This document shows positions 37,113-45,368 of a DNA stretch of 64,000 bases, piece by piece. A program made the position numbers and the translations under genes. Where the stretch lies: positions 105,546-169,545 of the forward strand of contig NZ_JAUSWB010000009.1 in NCBI RefSeq assembly GCF_030814955.1, in the 5' to 3' direction. The first letter of the stretch is position 1, and each line of letters starts with the position of its first letter. Below the pieces are notes generated by a model. That model ran no database searches. It had not been told where the DNA came from and saw only the letters and a program-made list of their open reading frames with translations. This DNA is from Planomicrobium stackebrandtii. GTDB taxonomy: Bacteria > Bacillota > Bacilli > Bacillales_A > Planococcaceae.

Positions 37113-39041
37113 ATGGCAGACATGATTCAACTAAAATTCCCTGATGGAGCAGTAAAAGAGTTTGAACAGGGCACAACTACTGAAGAAATTGCACAATCAA
37201 TCAGCCCGGGTTTACGCAAAAAAGCGTTGGCCGGCAAAGTAGGCGGCCAACTGTTCGACTTGCGAGCACCTTTAAAAGAAGATGGGGAAATTGCCATCAT
37301 CACTCCTGAATCCGACGAAGCATTGGAAGTATTGCGCCATAGCACTGCGCATTTATTGGCACAAGCGATCAAACGGATGTATCCGGATGCCAAACTTGGA
37401 GTTGGTCCGGTTATCGAAAACGGCTTTTATTATGACATCGATACAGAATCAGCGATCACTTCAGAAGATTTGCCGCTGATTGAAAAAGAAATGAAGCAAA
37501 TCATCAACGAAAACGTCGAGATCATTCGCCACGACGTAACACGTGCAGAAGCGCAGAAACGATTTGCGGCAATTGAGGATCCATACAAATTGGAACTGCT
37601 TGAAGCGATCCCGGAGGATGACCAAGTATCGATTTATGAGCAGGGCGACTTTTTTGACCTTTGCCGGGGAATTCATGTACCGTCGACTGGAAAATTGAAA
37701 GAGTTTAAATTATTGAGTGTGGCCGGTGCTTATTGGAGAGGGAACAGCGACAACAAAATGCTTCAGCGCATCTACGGAACTGCCTTTTTCAAAAAAGAAG
37801 ATTTGAAAGCCCATCTTGAAATGCTGGAAGAAGCAAAAGAACGCGACCACCGTAAAATCGGAAAAGAATTGAATTTATTCATGAACTCCCAAAAGGTTGG
37901 CCAAGGCTTGCCAATGTGGCTGCCAAAAGGTGCGACAATCCGCCGCATCATCGAACGCTATATCGTCGACAAAGAAGAGCGTTTGGGCTACGACCATGTA
38001 TACACTCCGGTAATGGGCAGTGTAGAATTGTACAAGACTAGCGGACACTGGGATCATTACCAGGAAGACATGTTCCCGGTTATGAAAATGGACAACGAAG
38101 AACTGGTCTTGCGTCCGATGAACTGCCCGCACCATATGATGATTTTCAAACAAGGCATTCATTCGTATCGCCAGTTGCCGATCCGCATTGCGGAGCTTGG
38201 ATTGATGCACCGCTATGAAATGTCAGGCGCATTATCAGGGCTGCAGCGTGTCCGTGGGATGACGTTGAATGACGCTCACATCTTTGTCCGTCCCGATCAG
38301 ATCAAAGATGAATTCAAGCGTGTTGTTAATTTGGTGGTTGAAGTGTATAAAGATTTCGACATCAAAGATTATTCGTTCCGTTTGTCTTACCGTGATCCAG
38401 CAGATAAAGAAAAATACTTTGATGATGACGCCATGTGGAACCGTGCTCAGGCGATGCTGAAAGAAGCGATGGATGAGCTGGAAATCGATTATACAGAAGT
38501 TGAAGGCGAAGCCGCATTCTACGGACCGAAAGTGGATGTCCAGGTGAAAACAGCTCTTGGCAAAGAAGAGACACTGTCGACTGTCCAGCTTGATTTCCTT
38601 TTGCCGGAACGTTTTGATTTGTCGTATATCGGCGAAGACGGCAAACAGCACCGCCCGGTCGTTATTCACCGCGGGGTTGTTTCGACAATGGAGCGCTTTG
38701 TTGCGTTCCTGATCGAAGAATACAAAGGAGCTTTCCCGACTTGGCTTGCACCAGTGCAAGTGGAATTGATTCCGGTTTCGCTTGACGCGCACAGTGTTTA
38801 TACAAAAGAGCTGCAGGAAAAACTGCAATCTCATAAAATCCGTGTTGATATTGACGAGCGCGACGAAAAGCTTGGCTATAAGATCCGTGAAGCACAAATG
38901 CAAAAAGTGCCATACATGCTGGTCATCGGTGATAAGGAACTGGAAGACGGTTCTGTCAATGTCCGGAAATACGGTGAACAGAAGTCCGAAAGCATGCCTT
39001 TTGAAGACTTCGTCAAACTGGTCCACAGCGAACTTCGCTAG
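37113..39041 (+). CDS. thrS: Threonyl-tRNA synthetase
   Basis: A 642-residue class II synthetase. Order: TGS domain (1-62, [16 protein letters not shown]), N-terminal editing domain with [13 protein letters not shown], catalytic core with zinc ligands ([11 protein letters not shown] with Cys, then HRY and QLDF-LPERF), motif 2 [13 protein letters not shown], motif 3 [21 protein letters not shown] segment, and a C-terminal anticodon domain. It is usual length. An AAAGGAGAG site precedes ATG. Its 3' end abuts the infC promoter. Confidence 0.98.
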   Translation: MADMIQLKFPDGAVKEFEQGTTTEEIAQSISPGLRKKALAGKVGGQLFDLRAPLKEDGEIAIITPESDEALEVLRHSTAHLLAQAIKRMYPDAKLGVGPVIENGFYYDIDTESAITSEDLPLIEKEMKQIINENVEIIRHDVTRAEAQKRFAAIEDPYKLELLEAIPEDDQVSIYEQGDFFDLCRGIHVPSTGKLKEFKLLSVAGAYWRGNSDNKMLQRIYGTAFFKKEDLKAHLEMLEEAKERDHRKIGKELNLFMNSQKVGQGLPMWLPKGATIRRIIERYIVDKEERLGYDHVYTPVMGSVELYKTSGHWDHYQEDMFPVMKMDNEELVLRPMNCPHHMMIFKQGIHSYRQLPIRIAELGLMHRYEMSGALSGLQRVRGMTLNDAHIFVRPDQIKDEFKRVVNLVVEVYKDFDIKDYSFRLSYRDPADKEKYFDDDAMWNRAQAMLKEAMDELEIDYTEVEGEAAFYGPKVDVQVKTALGKEETLSTVQLDFLLPERFDLSYIGEDGKQHRPVVIHRGVVSTMERFVAFLIEEYKGAFPTWLAPVQVELIPVSLDAHSVYTKELQEKLQSHKIRVDIDERDEKLGYKIREAQMQKVPYMLVIGDKELEDGSVNVRKYGEQKSESMPFEDFVKLVHSELR

Positions 39042-39046
39042 AACGG

Positions 39047-39075
39047 TTGACAGTCACTAGGCCACGTGATATTAT
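39047..39075 (+). promoter_or_regulatory. Promoter of the infC-rpmI-rplT operon
   Basis: A consensus -35 TTGACA (39047-39052), 17-bp spacer, -10 TATTAT (39070-39075), starting 6 bp after the thrS stop. Confidence 0.85.
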
Positions 39076-39081
39076 GAATAA

Positions 39082-39235
39082 GGTTATAGAATACTTATAT
39101 GTGCAAGCAGGAGCACCCGCTTCTCACCTGATCGACCGATTGTTGGCAGGTATACACGATTGACTTTTACATGCAGAAAGAAGCATGTTGTCATATTTGC
39201 GGGTGGACCTCTGTGGTCCATCCGCTTTTGTTTTG
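39082..39235 (+). ncRNA. L20-type autoregulatory leader with terminator
   Basis: The untranslated leader of IF3-L35-L20 in Bacillus binds ribosomal protein L20 and terminates. Here a large folded region is followed by a strong GC-rich hairpin, 39199-39209 with 39215-39225, and TTTTGTTTT. The position (between promoter and infC) and the hairpin support an L20_leader; the fine structure was not computed. Confidence 0.7.
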
Positions 39236-39310
39236 ATCGGAACCCTGTAAACCGGTTCGGCCGGTTCACACATTTAAGCTATTCGCGACACTATCCGGAG
39301 GTGGATTACT

Positions 39311-39829
39311 ATTAGCAAAGACATTAATGTAAATGAAGGTATTCGTGCACGTGAGTTGCGAGTTATTGATCAGAACGGTGAACAACTTGGCATCAAAACG
39401 CGTAACGAAGCACTTGAAATTGCAGCTCGTGTCAACTTGGATCTTGTTCTTGTGGCTCCTCAAGCTAAGCCGCCGGTTGCTCGTATCATGGACCATGGTA
39501 AGTTCAAGTTTGAGCAACAGAAGAAAGATCGTGAAATCCGTAAAAATCAGAAAGTGATTATCGTCAAAGAAGTACGCTTAAGCCCTTCAATTGACGATCA
39601 CGATTTCAACACGAAACTTCGCAATGCAATCAAGTTCCTTGAAAAAGGCGACAAAGTGAAAGCTTCTATTCGTTTTAAAGGCCGTGCGATTACGCATAAA
39701 GAAATCGGACAACGTGTTCTTGAACGTTTCGCAGAAGCGTGCAAAGAAGTTGCAACGGTTGAACAGCGCCCTAAAATGGATGGCCGCAGCATGTTCTTGA
39801 TGCTTGCACCAGTCAACGAAAAAGAATAA
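39311..39829 (+). CDS. infC: Translation initiation factor IF-3, with AUU start
   Basis: A 172-residue IF3 that prevents subunit association and proofs initiator codon pairing. The conserved N-terminus [23 protein letters not shown] lets the start be placed at ATT 39311, with GGAGGTGG 7 nt upstream; the same rare start is used in many bacteria and allows IF3 autocontrol. The first ATG (39356) would delete 15 conserved residues. The core contains [14 protein letters not shown] and [13 protein letters not shown]. It is the first gene of the infC-rpmI-rplT operon. Confidence 0.96.
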   Translation: MSKDINVNEGIRARELRVIDQNGEQLGIKTRNEALEIAARVNLDLVLVAPQAKPPVARIMDHGKFKFEQQKKDREIRKNQKVIIVKEVRLSPSIDDHDFNTKLRNAIKFLEKGDKVKASIRFKGRAITHKEIGQRVLERFAEACKEVATVEQRPKMDGRSMFLMLAPVNEKE

Positions 39830-39856
39830 GAGATCATTGTTTAGGAGGAATTCGAA

Positions 39857-40057
39857 ATGCCGAAAATGAAAAGCCATAGCGGTGCGTCAAAACGTTTCAA
39901 AAAAACGGGTACTGGTAAAGTAAGACGCAACAGCTCACACACTAGCCACTTATTTGCAAACAAATCTACTAAGCAAAAGCGTAAACTTCGCAAAGGGAAA
40001 CTTGTTTCTTCAGGCGACTTGAAACGCATCAAGTCATTAATCTATAACATGAAATAA
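39857..40057 (+). CDS. rpmI: 50S ribosomal protein L35
   Basis: A 66-residue basic protein. [21 protein letters not shown] is the L35 signature, with [20 protein letters not shown] following. An AGGAGGA site lies before ATG, 27 bp after infC. Unlike in most Firmicutes, about 150 bp separate it from rplT, occupied by a repeat-like hairpin element. Confidence 0.97.
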   Translation: MPKMKSHSGASKRFKKTGTGKVRRNSSHTSHLFANKSTKQKRKLRKGKLVSSGDLKRIKSLIYNMK

Positions 40058-40065
40058 GAAAAGCA

Positions 40066-40156
40066 TAAGCGTCCGTATAGATTGGGCGGGCATTAGACGA
40101 AGAGGCACAGCCGTGCATTTATCTAATAATCCCGATGATCTGGGTGCTTAAGTTTA
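40066..40156. repeat. Hairpin repeat element between rpmI and rplT
   Basis: It begins AAAAGCATAAGCGTCCG and ends GGGTGCTTAAGTTT, with internal complementary arms (for example CATTAGA with TCTAATA; CGGG with CCCG; AAGCA with TGCTT). The opening AAAAGCATAAGCG is shared with the element after rplT. It resembles the palindromic intergenic repeats common in this group of Firmicutes, inserted inside a ribosomal operon. Confidence 0.55.
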
Positions 40157-40207
40157 GACATGCAACAAAAAATCGAATTTTATATATTCAGCAGGAGGTA
40201 ATGTGAT

Positions 40208-40567
40208 ATGCCACGCGTAAAAGGTGGAACAGTGACGCGCCAGCGTCGTAAAAAGGTCATTAAATTAGCAAAAGGTTATTATGGTGCAAAGCACATCCTT
40301 TTCAAAGTAGCAAACCAACAGGTGATGAAGTCAGGTAACTATGCTTACCGTGACCGTCGCAACAAAAAACGTGATTTCCGCAGACTTTGGATCACACGTA
40401 TCAACGCAGCAGCTCGCTTGAACGACATTTCATACAGCCGTCTTATGCACGGATTGAAAGTTGCAGGCATCGACATCAACCGCAAAATGCTAGCTGAAAT
40501 CGCTGTATCTGATGCAGCTGCATTCACAGCATTGGTTGACCAAGCTAAAAACGCAGTAACTAAGTAA
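40208..40567 (+). CDS. rplT: 50S ribosomal protein L20
   Basis: A 119-residue protein. [29 protein letters not shown] is typical (RNA-binding N-terminal tail), and the globular part includes [25 protein letters not shown]. It binds 23S rRNA early in assembly and, in Bacillus, represses its own operon through the leader. A GCAGGAGG site precedes ATG. An intergenic hairpin element and a terminator follow. Confidence 0.98.
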   Translation: MPRVKGGTVTRQRRKKVIKLAKGYYGAKHILFKVANQQVMKSGNYAYRDRRNKKRDFRRLWITRINAAARLNDISYSRLMHGLKVAGIDINRKMLAEIAVSDAAAFTALVDQAKNAVTK

Positions 40568-40640
40568 TAAAAGCATAAGCGCCTGTTTGTTGCAGTTCAT
40601 AGACATCACACAACTAGAAAGCTGCAATGCTCAGGCGTTT
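40568..40640. repeat. Hairpin repeat element after rplT
   Basis: It opens AAAAGCATAAGCGCCTG, like the element upstream of rplT, and closes with CAGGCG. Inner arms TTGCAG and CTGCAA pair. It is probably a diverged copy of the same intergenic repeat family. Confidence 0.5.
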
Positions 40641-40650
40641 AGCGAAAAAC

Positions 40651-40684
40651 AAAAAGACTGACGATTTTTCGTCAGTCTTTTTTT
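40651..40684 (+). terminator. infC-rpmI-rplT terminator
   Basis: A perfect 12-bp stem (40652-40663 with 40670-40681), 6-nt loop, T-rich tail. The ysdA start follows only 15 nt later, so some read-through is likely needed for ysdA unless it has its own promoter. Confidence 0.9.
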
Positions 40685-40699
40685 ATGGAGGAAAAACCT

Positions 40700-40978
40700 A
40701 TGTTTTTAATTATCTTCGGCTATTTTGCAATTTTGACCGTCATGGCATTTATCATGATGAAAGTCGATAAACATCAGGCACAGCACCGGGGTCAGCGAAT
40801 TCCCGAAAAAAACTTGTGGACTGTAGCAATATTCGGTGGCGGCATCGGCGCCTACCTTGGCATGATGGCATTTCGACACAAAACCAAACATACCAATTTC
40901 CGCATCGGTTTTTTGGTGCTCGCGATGCTCGATATTGGGATCCTCATTTGGAGTTACCAGAATTTCTTTGGTGTTTAA
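40700..40978 (+). CDS. ysdA: DUF1294 membrane protein YsdA
   Basis: A 92-residue protein with three hydrophobic helices: MFLIIFGYFAILTVMAFIMM, TVAIFGGGIGAYLGMMAF and FLVLAMLDIGILIWSYQ. WTVAIFGGGIGAYLGMMAFRHKT-type text is the DUF1294 pattern (short stretches only quoted). The function is unknown. The start at 40700 follows GGAGGA; the ATG at 40685 is part of that site. The synteny rplT-ysdA-ysdB is as in B. subtilis. It converges with ysdB, with 3 bp between stops. Confidence 0.85.
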   Translation: MFLIIFGYFAILTVMAFIMMKVDKHQAQHRGQRIPEKNLWTVAIFGGGIGAYLGMMAFRHKTKHTNFRIGFLVLAMLDIGILIWSYQNFFGV

Positions 40979-40981
40979 ACG

Positions 40982-41374
40982 TTAAGTTTGCTCCTCTTGT
41001 TTCATTAAGCGTTCTATCGGATTTTTCCAGTTGATGCGCGCCTCCGGATAATTCATCCCAATTTCCTTTTCGAGAAAGTGAAAATCTTCTTTCGTGAAGC
41101 CCTGCAATTGATCTGGTTTTTCCACCCAGACAAAAATAGTGACAACTTCGAAAGAGTTTTTGGTGGTACCCAGGTATTTTTCGCCTTCGAATAGTACGCC
41201 GCGAAGCGCAATAAAAAAGTTTTTTTGAACATTTTTTACGTCATCGAGAAAATAATAAGTTCCCGATTCAAGTGCGGCATCCAATTTCCTTTTAGGATCT
41301 ACGATATAGCGGATCAATCGGTAAAATAAGTAGATGATCAATGCCAATACAATGAGGCGTATGAGAAAAGCCAT
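40982..41374 (-). CDS. ysdB: YsdB, sigma-W pathway-associated membrane protein
   Basis: A 130-residue protein. An N-terminal membrane helix (MAFLIRLIVLALIIYLFYRL) is followed by a cytoplasmic part with RYIVDPKRKLDAALESG and a C-terminal IEWLMKQ-like end. In B. subtilis ysdB is a sigma-W regulon member next to ysdA with unclear function. Here it is on the opposite strand of ysdA. A GGGGG ribosome site precedes ATG. Confidence 0.8.
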   Translation of the reverse strand: MAFLIRLIVLALIIYLFYRLIRYIVDPKRKLDAALESGTYYFLDDVKNVQKNFFIALRGVLFEGEKYLGTTKNSFEVVTIFVWVEKPDQLQGFTKEDFHFLEKEIGMNYPEARINWKNPIERLMKQEEQT

Positions 41375-41470
41375 TTGAATTACCCCCTAAGTTACATAGT
41401 CCTACTGATATCTATACGAGTGAAAAGTAGTTTGGTTTCAAGATTTATTCTAATAAAAGGAGAGATTTTT

Positions 41471-41956
41471 ATGAAGTTGCAGGAATTGTTCGAAATGCAG
41501 GCAGAATTGGATCGTTTTATTCAATCAAACCAGGGGATCAGTGAAGATGTTTTTCGCAGAAAAGGCCTAGCTCTGTTAGTAGAATTAGCGGAACTTGCGA
41601 ACGAAACACGCTGTTTCAAGTTTTGGAGCACGAAAGGCCCGTCCGAACGTTCAGTCATTCTGGAGGAATATGTTGATTCAATCCATTTTTTGCTGTCGCT
41701 TGGCATCGAAAAAAAGTTGGACACATTGGAAGCATGGCCGGAAGCAATTGCTGAAAAAGATTTGACGGAGCTGTTCCTGCTGACACAAAAAGCGATTCAG
41801 GAGTTTCTTGAAGATTTTTCAATGTCGAACTATGTGGATATTTGGAGCTGCTATGGCGGACTGGCACTGGCATTGGAGTTCAGCTATGATGAGGTGCTCG
41901 AGGCTTACATTCAAAAAAACAAGACCAACTTTGATCGGCAGCACAATGGCTACTGA
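41471..41956 (+). CDS. All-alpha dUTP diphosphatase (dUTPase_2 / MazG-like)
   Basis: A 161-residue helical protein. Metal ligands of the all-alpha NTP pyrophosphatase fold are recognisable as LVELAELANETRCFKFW and EEYVDSIHFLLSLG (Glu/Glu and Glu/Asp). It should hydrolyse dUTP to dUMP and PPi, keeping uracil out of DNA and feeding thymidylate synthesis. An AAAGGAGAG site precedes ATG 41471; the longer frame to 41375 is not supported. It is inserted between ysdB and ysdC relative to B. subtilis. Confidence 0.85.
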   Translation: MKLQELFEMQAELDRFIQSNQGISEDVFRRKGLALLVELAELANETRCFKFWSTKGPSERSVILEEYVDSIHFLLSLGIEKKLDTLEAWPEAIAEKDLTELFLLTQKAIQEFLEDFSMSNYVDIWSCYGGLALALEFSYDEVLEAYIQKNKTNFDRQHNGY

Positions 41957-42031
41957 TAAACGAATGTTTTGATAATTATCCGGTATTCTATTATACTGAG
42001 TGAGCGATAAACTATTTAGGAGGTCGAAGTA

Positions 42032-43120
42032 ATGACGAATTTGGATGAAACACAATTGATGTTGAAAGAATTGACAGATGCGAACGGCATTCCAGGAAAC
42101 GAGCGCCAATCGCGTGAAGTCATGAAAAAATACATAGCACCATTTGCCGATTCGGTTGAAACGGACGGTTTAGGAAGCTTAATTGCAAAAAAAGAAGGTT
42201 TGGCTGACGGACCGAAGATCATGGTGGCTGGCCATTTGGACGAAGTCGGATTCATGATTTCCCAAATCGATGACAAAGGATTTTTGAAGTTCCAAACAGT
42301 AGGCGGCTGGTGGTCGCAAGTCATGCTGGCGCAGCGAGTGACAATCACAACGCGCAGCGGCAAGAAAATTACAGGTGTGATCGGTTCGAAACCGCCGCAT
42401 ATCCTGTCACCGGAAGCGCGCAAGAAACCCGTTGAAATTAAAGACATGTTCATTGATATCGGTGCATCGTCACGTGAAGAAGCGAAATCATGGGGAGTCA
42501 CACCAGGCGATATGGTCACACCATATTTCGAATTCACCGTGATGAACAACGAAAAACTATTAATGGCAAAAGCCTGGGATAACCGCATCGGCTGTGCGAT
42601 TGCTATCGATGTTTTAAAAGGACTGAAAGGCGTCGACCATCCGAACGTTGTGTACGGAGTAGGTACGGTTCAGGAAGAAATCGGCTTGCGGGGTGCCAAG
42701 ACGGCAACGGCTCAAATTCAACCGGATATCGGTTTTGCAGTGGACGTTGGCATTGCCGGCGATACACCGGGAATCACCAGCAAAGAGTCGAACAGCAAAA
42801 TGGGCGACGGACCGCAATTGCTGCTGTTCGATGCTTCGATGATTTCGCATCGCGGCTTGCGCGAGTTGGTTGTAGATACAGCTGAAGAAGCTGGCATTCC
42901 GTATCAATTCGAAACGATTGCGGGCGGCGGAACGGACGCTGGATCTATCCATCTGACAGCAAACGGCGTTCCTGCCCTGGCGATCGGCGTTGCGACACGC
43001 TATATCCATTCGCACGCAGGCATCCTGCATCGTGACGATTACGAAAACGCAGTAAAGCTGATTATTGAAGTGATTAAGAAGCTCGACAAAGACACGGTCA
43101 CGCGCATTACATTCGAATAA
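42032..43120 (+). CDS. ysdC: M42 family metallo-aminopeptidase YsdC
   Basis: A 362-residue dizinc peptidase that assembles into tetrahedral dodecamers in relatives. Metal ligands: [11 protein letters not shown] (His), AWDNRIGCA (Asp, bridging), [13 protein letters not shown] (catalytic Glu pair), and [12 protein letters not shown] (His). It trims peptides in the cytoplasm. An AGGAGG site precedes ATG. A terminator follows, then the 21-bp repeat array. ysdABC synteny is as in B. subtilis. Confidence 0.95.
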   Translation: MTNLDETQLMLKELTDANGIPGNERQSREVMKKYIAPFADSVETDGLGSLIAKKEGLADGPKIMVAGHLDEVGFMISQIDDKGFLKFQTVGGWWSQVMLAQRVTITTRSGKKITGVIGSKPPHILSPEARKKPVEIKDMFIDIGASSREEAKSWGVTPGDMVTPYFEFTVMNNEKLLMAKAWDNRIGCAIAIDVLKGLKGVDHPNVVYGVGTVQEEIGLRGAKTATAQIQPDIGFAVDVGIAGDTPGITSKESNSKMGDGPQLLLFDASMISHRGLRELVVDTAEEAGIPYQFETIAGGGTDAGSIHLTANGVPALAIGVATRYIHSHAGILHRDDYENAVKLIIEVIKKLDKDTVTRITFE

Positions 43121-43126
43121 ATTTGG

Positions 43127-43157
43127 AACCCTTTCGCTTTTTGTGAAAGGGTTTTTT
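43127..43157 (+). terminator. ysdC terminator
   Basis: A perfect 9-bp stem AACCCTTTC/GAAAGGGTT (43127-43135 with 43145-43153) followed by T run. The first 21-bp repeat begins 14 nt after its T tract. Confidence 0.85.
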
Positions 43158-43170
43158 AGTGTTTCATACG

Positions 43171-43290
43171 ATTCTGCAAACAACCCGTTGTATTATGCAA
43201 ATAAAGTTCGTTATTCCGCAAACAAAATGAGATATCCCGCAAACAAAGCGATGTATTCCGCAAACAAAGTCCTGTATTCCGCAAACAAGC
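43171..43290 (+). repeat. Six-unit 21-bp direct repeat array A (upstream of the NERD gene)
   Basis: Units start at 43171, 43192, 43213, 43234, 43255 and 43276, exactly every 21 bp. The core is ATTCCGCAAACAAA, with about 7 variable bases between cores. Unit 1 reads ATTCTGCAAACAA, unit 2 ATTATGCAAATAAA, unit 4 ATCCCGCAAACAAA. All units have the same orientation. Confidence 0.9.
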
Positions 43291-43291
43291 A

Positions 43292-43338
43292 CTTGAACTT
43301 TCGCTTTTCGCTGGCGAAAAGCATCCGTTCAAGTTTTT
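43292..43338 (+). terminator. Terminator-like hairpin directly after array A
   Basis: Outer stem CTTGAAC/GTTCAAG (43292-43298 with 43327-43333) encloses a perfect inner 9-bp stem (43303-43311 with 43314-43322) and is followed by five T. It would end a transcript that includes the array. Confidence 0.7.
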
Positions 43339-43441
43339 GGTTATTAAAGAACTTGGAAAATCGATAGAGATCAAATAAAAATATTACGGAAAGAAGAATC
43401 GCGTAATGCTATACTCTAGTTATTCTGTAAGGAGGTGCTCA

Positions 43442-44401
43442 ATGAGTAAAAAAGAGATTGTTTTGCTGTCAGAAACGGAGTCGCTGGAAAGATTGTTATA
43501 CCGGCTGCCCGAAAATCATCCGAAACGCCAATTTCTTCAAGTCGAATTGTACAGAGCGTCAGCTGGAAGCCGGGGAGAAGATCGACTCGCCCGGAAGTTG
43601 GTTGAATTCCATCCGGAAGAAAACCATCGGTATCTGCGTAATATTTGCTTGTCGTTCGGCGAGTGGAAGGTTCAGATGGATGGGTTGTTGCTGACAGAAC
43701 GCGGTGTGATAATTATTGAGTCCAAAAACATCAGCGGCCAACTTCATTTCGATAATCATACAGGTGAATTCTGGAGAATCGATTTGGAAGGCGTACGAAC
43801 TGTCATGGAAAATCCGACGAGCCAATTAAATAAGCATATTCGTTTTCTTGAAAAATTTTTAAATCAGCACAAAATTGAATTGCCAGTAGATGGCATCGTT
43901 GTTTTTACGTCCAAACAATGTGAGTTTAGTAGTAAGCCAGCAACTCATAATGTCTGTAAAACTTATCAACTTATCGATCATCTATTTGCCATACTCCAGA
44001 GTTTTCCCCCAAAAACGGCGCACCAAAATTTAACCAAAATCGATAAACTCCTTCGGAAATTTCATACCCCTTATAAACGACAACCCTTATGTCAGCTCTA
44101 CTTAATTGATTCCAATGAATTGCAAACTGGAATCCTTTGTGTAACTTGTAAAATGCATACGATGGTGAAGAAATCTAAAGTAGGATGGAAGTGTGAAAAG
44201 TGTGAAACGATGGATTCGTCTGCTTTTCAACAAACCATCCAAGAATACTTTTCGTTGATTCATACTCAGCTCAGCAATCGGCAGCTTCGGCAATTTTGCA
44301 ACCTGGACTCTCCTTATACCGCTTCCCGGCTATTGGCGACACTCGATCTTGAAAATACTGGCTCATTGCGTAACCGGACATATCGATTAAAGAATAACTA
44401 G
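43442..44401 (+). CDS. NERD-domain nuclease-like protein with C-terminal zinc ribbon
   Basis: A 319-residue protein. The N-terminal NERD domain (about 40-165) has a PD-(D/E)xK-like core: Gly45-Glu46, Asp80 in QMDGLLL, and Glu93-x-Lys95 in IIESKNISG. The C-terminal zinc ribbon is Cys233, Cys236 (CVTC) and Cys251, Cys254 (CEKC), as in topoisomerase-like tails, followed by about 60 residues with no recognised domain. Nuclease function is inferred from the fold; NERD proteins are mostly uncharacterised. GGAGGTG precedes ATG. The gene lies between two six-unit 21-bp repeat arrays. Confidence 0.88.
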   Translation: MSKKEIVLLSETESLERLLYRLPENHPKRQFLQVELYRASAGSRGEDRLARKLVEFHPEENHRYLRNICLSFGEWKVQMDGLLLTERGVIIIESKNISGQLHFDNHTGEFWRIDLEGVRTVMENPTSQLNKHIRFLEKFLNQHKIELPVDGIVVFTSKQCEFSSKPATHNVCKTYQLIDHLFAILQSFPPKTAHQNLTKIDKLLRKFHTPYKRQPLCQLYLIDSNELQTGILCVTCKMHTMVKKSKVGWKCEKCETMDSSAFQQTIQEYFSLIHTQLSNRQLRQFCNLDSPYTASRLLATLDLENTGSLRNRTYRLKNN

Positions 44402-44430
44402 CTTTTCGCCTTTGGTGAAAAGCTTTTTTT
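44400..44430 (+). terminator. NERD gene terminator
   Basis: An 11-bp stem with one G-U pair (44400-44410 with 44414-44424) followed by seven T. It ends 4 bp before repeat array B. Confidence 0.85.
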
Positions 44431-44433
44431 AGT

Positions 44434-44553
44434 GTTCTGCAAACAAACTGCGGCATTGCGCAAATAAAGTCCGGTATTCCGCAAACAAACCATTACATCC
44501 CGCAAACAACGAATGCTATTCCGCAAACAACCATAGTTTTTCCGCAAACAAAA
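44434..44553 (+). repeat. Six-unit 21-bp direct repeat array B (downstream of the NERD gene)
   Basis: Units start at 44434, 44455, 44476, 44497, 44518 and 44539, again exactly every 21 bp and in the same orientation as array A. Unit variants recur in the same order: unit 1 TTCTGCAAACAA, unit 2 GCAAATAAAG, unit 4 ATCCCGCAAACAA. The two arrays are offset by exactly 1263 bp. Confidence 0.9.
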
Positions 44554-44589
44554 GTGTGAAACCCTAACTACTCAATAAAACATGTTAAC

Positions 44590-44625
44590 TATACTTGACC
44601 TAATGTTAAGTATAATGTACATTAT
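44590..44625. promoter_or_regulatory. Putative operator/promoter of the XRE regulator
   Basis: A perfect 14-bp palindrome ATAATGTACATTAT (44612-44625) overlaps an inverted repeat TATACTT/AAGTATA (44590-44596 with 44608-44614). TTGACC (44595-44600) is a likely -35. The arrangement suggests autoregulation by the adjacent HTH protein (inference). Confidence 0.6.
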
Positions 44626-44665
44626 GTTATATAAACCGAACATTTAATTAGAAAGGATGAAGCGG

Positions 44666-44878
44666 ATGCTCAAGAATCGGGTTAAAGAACTACGAGCTCG
44701 CTACGGCTTGACGCAGAGCGATTTGGGTAAGCAAGTTGACGTTACGCGCCAGACGATCGCGTTTATTGAAAAAGGGGAATTTTCCCCCTCGATTACGCTG
44801 GCGTTGAAGCTTGCAAAGTCGCTTCAGACAAATGTCAACGAACTATTTTGGCTGGAGGAGGATGGCAATGAAAAATGA
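44666..44878 (+). CDS. Small XRE-family HTH regulator
   Basis: A 70-residue single helix-turn-helix of the YozG/YgzD-like group. RVKELRARYGLTQSDLGKQVDVTRQTIAFIE spans the HTH, and the tail is ELFWLEEDGNEK. ATG 44666 is preferred; the in-frame ATG 44657 overlaps the AAGGATG site. It overlaps the next gene by 11 bp. This pairing with a two- to four-helix membrane protein is common in Firmicutes and suggests a regulator-membrane effector pair. The target is unknown. Confidence 0.88.
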   Translation: MLKNRVKELRARYGLTQSDLGKQVDVTRQTIAFIEKGEFSPSITLALKLAKSLQTNVNELFWLEEDGNEK

Positions 44879-45368
44879 TTTTCGCTTGCAGTATCCGTTG
44901 TGGATGATGGGATTTATAGTAGTATTGGGAATGTTTGCGTACGGCATTAGTTCTCCCGTAACTGAAATAGTCAACACAGATACCGAACAAAGCATTATGA
45001 TTGAACTGGAACCAGTTGCCGGATTTATCGTGGTCGGTACAGCTGTACTTTATGTGGCAATGCTGGCAACTTTCATTTTTCAGCTATTGCGCCATAATAG
45101 AAAAAATCCAACTCAAAAAGTTTCTCCTTTCTCCATCCGTCCGCTTGAATACTTGGAGCAGGATGAAGGAATGACGTATATCACACGAAAAGCCTCTCAA
45201 AAGGTTTACACATTCATGTCATGGAGTTTGCCGCTGCTGGCAGTCTTTGCGATGGTCACCCCGTTGCCGCGCCTGTTTATCGTATGGGGAATTCTGCTGG
45301 TAGCCCTTATCCAATACGTGATTTATTATGTAGAAATCCGAAAGCATTTTAAGGAGGAAGTTGAATGA
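44868..45368 (+). CDS. Four-helix membrane protein paired with the XRE regulator
   Basis: A 166-residue protein with four predicted helices: YPLWMMGFIVVLGMFAYGI, GFIVVGTAVLYVAMLATFIF, FMSWSLPLLAVFAMVTPL and LFIVWGILLVALIQYVIYY. No recognised catalytic motif. The ATG at 44868 has GGAGGAGG spaced 6 nt upstream; the ATG at 44862 overlaps it. It overlaps the regulator by 11 bp and the next gene by 4 bp, so it is the middle of a three-gene operon. Confidence 0.8.
   Translation: MKNDFRLQYPLWMMGFIVVLGMFAYGISSPVTEIVNTDTEQSIMIELEPVAGFIVVGTAVLYVAMLATFIFQLLRHNRKNPTQKVSPFSIRPLEYLEQDEGMTYITRKASQKVYTFMSWSLPLLAVFAMVTPLPRLFIVWGILLVALIQYVIYYVEIRKHFKEEVE

Noticed and set aside
38235..39026. 263-residue minus-strand ORF opposite thrS
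   Set aside because: It is an antisense shadow of thrS. Codon use and a start site are unconvincing and the sense gene is certain.
39356..39829. infC starting at ATG 39356
   Set aside because: This removes 15 conserved N-terminal residues; ATT 39311 has the ribosome site and matches the family.
43143..43367. 74-residue plus-strand ORF whose translation repeats every seven residues (SANKVRY-like) over array A
   Set aside because: It is simply the 21-bp DNA repeat read as seven codons. There is no ribosome site at its start and the repeat continues out of conserved coding context, so I treat it as repeat DNA.
43171..44553. CRISPR array interpretation of the repeated units
   Set aside because: Repeats are about 14 bp with 7-bp linkers, not 25-40 bp with longer spacers, and no cas genes are present.
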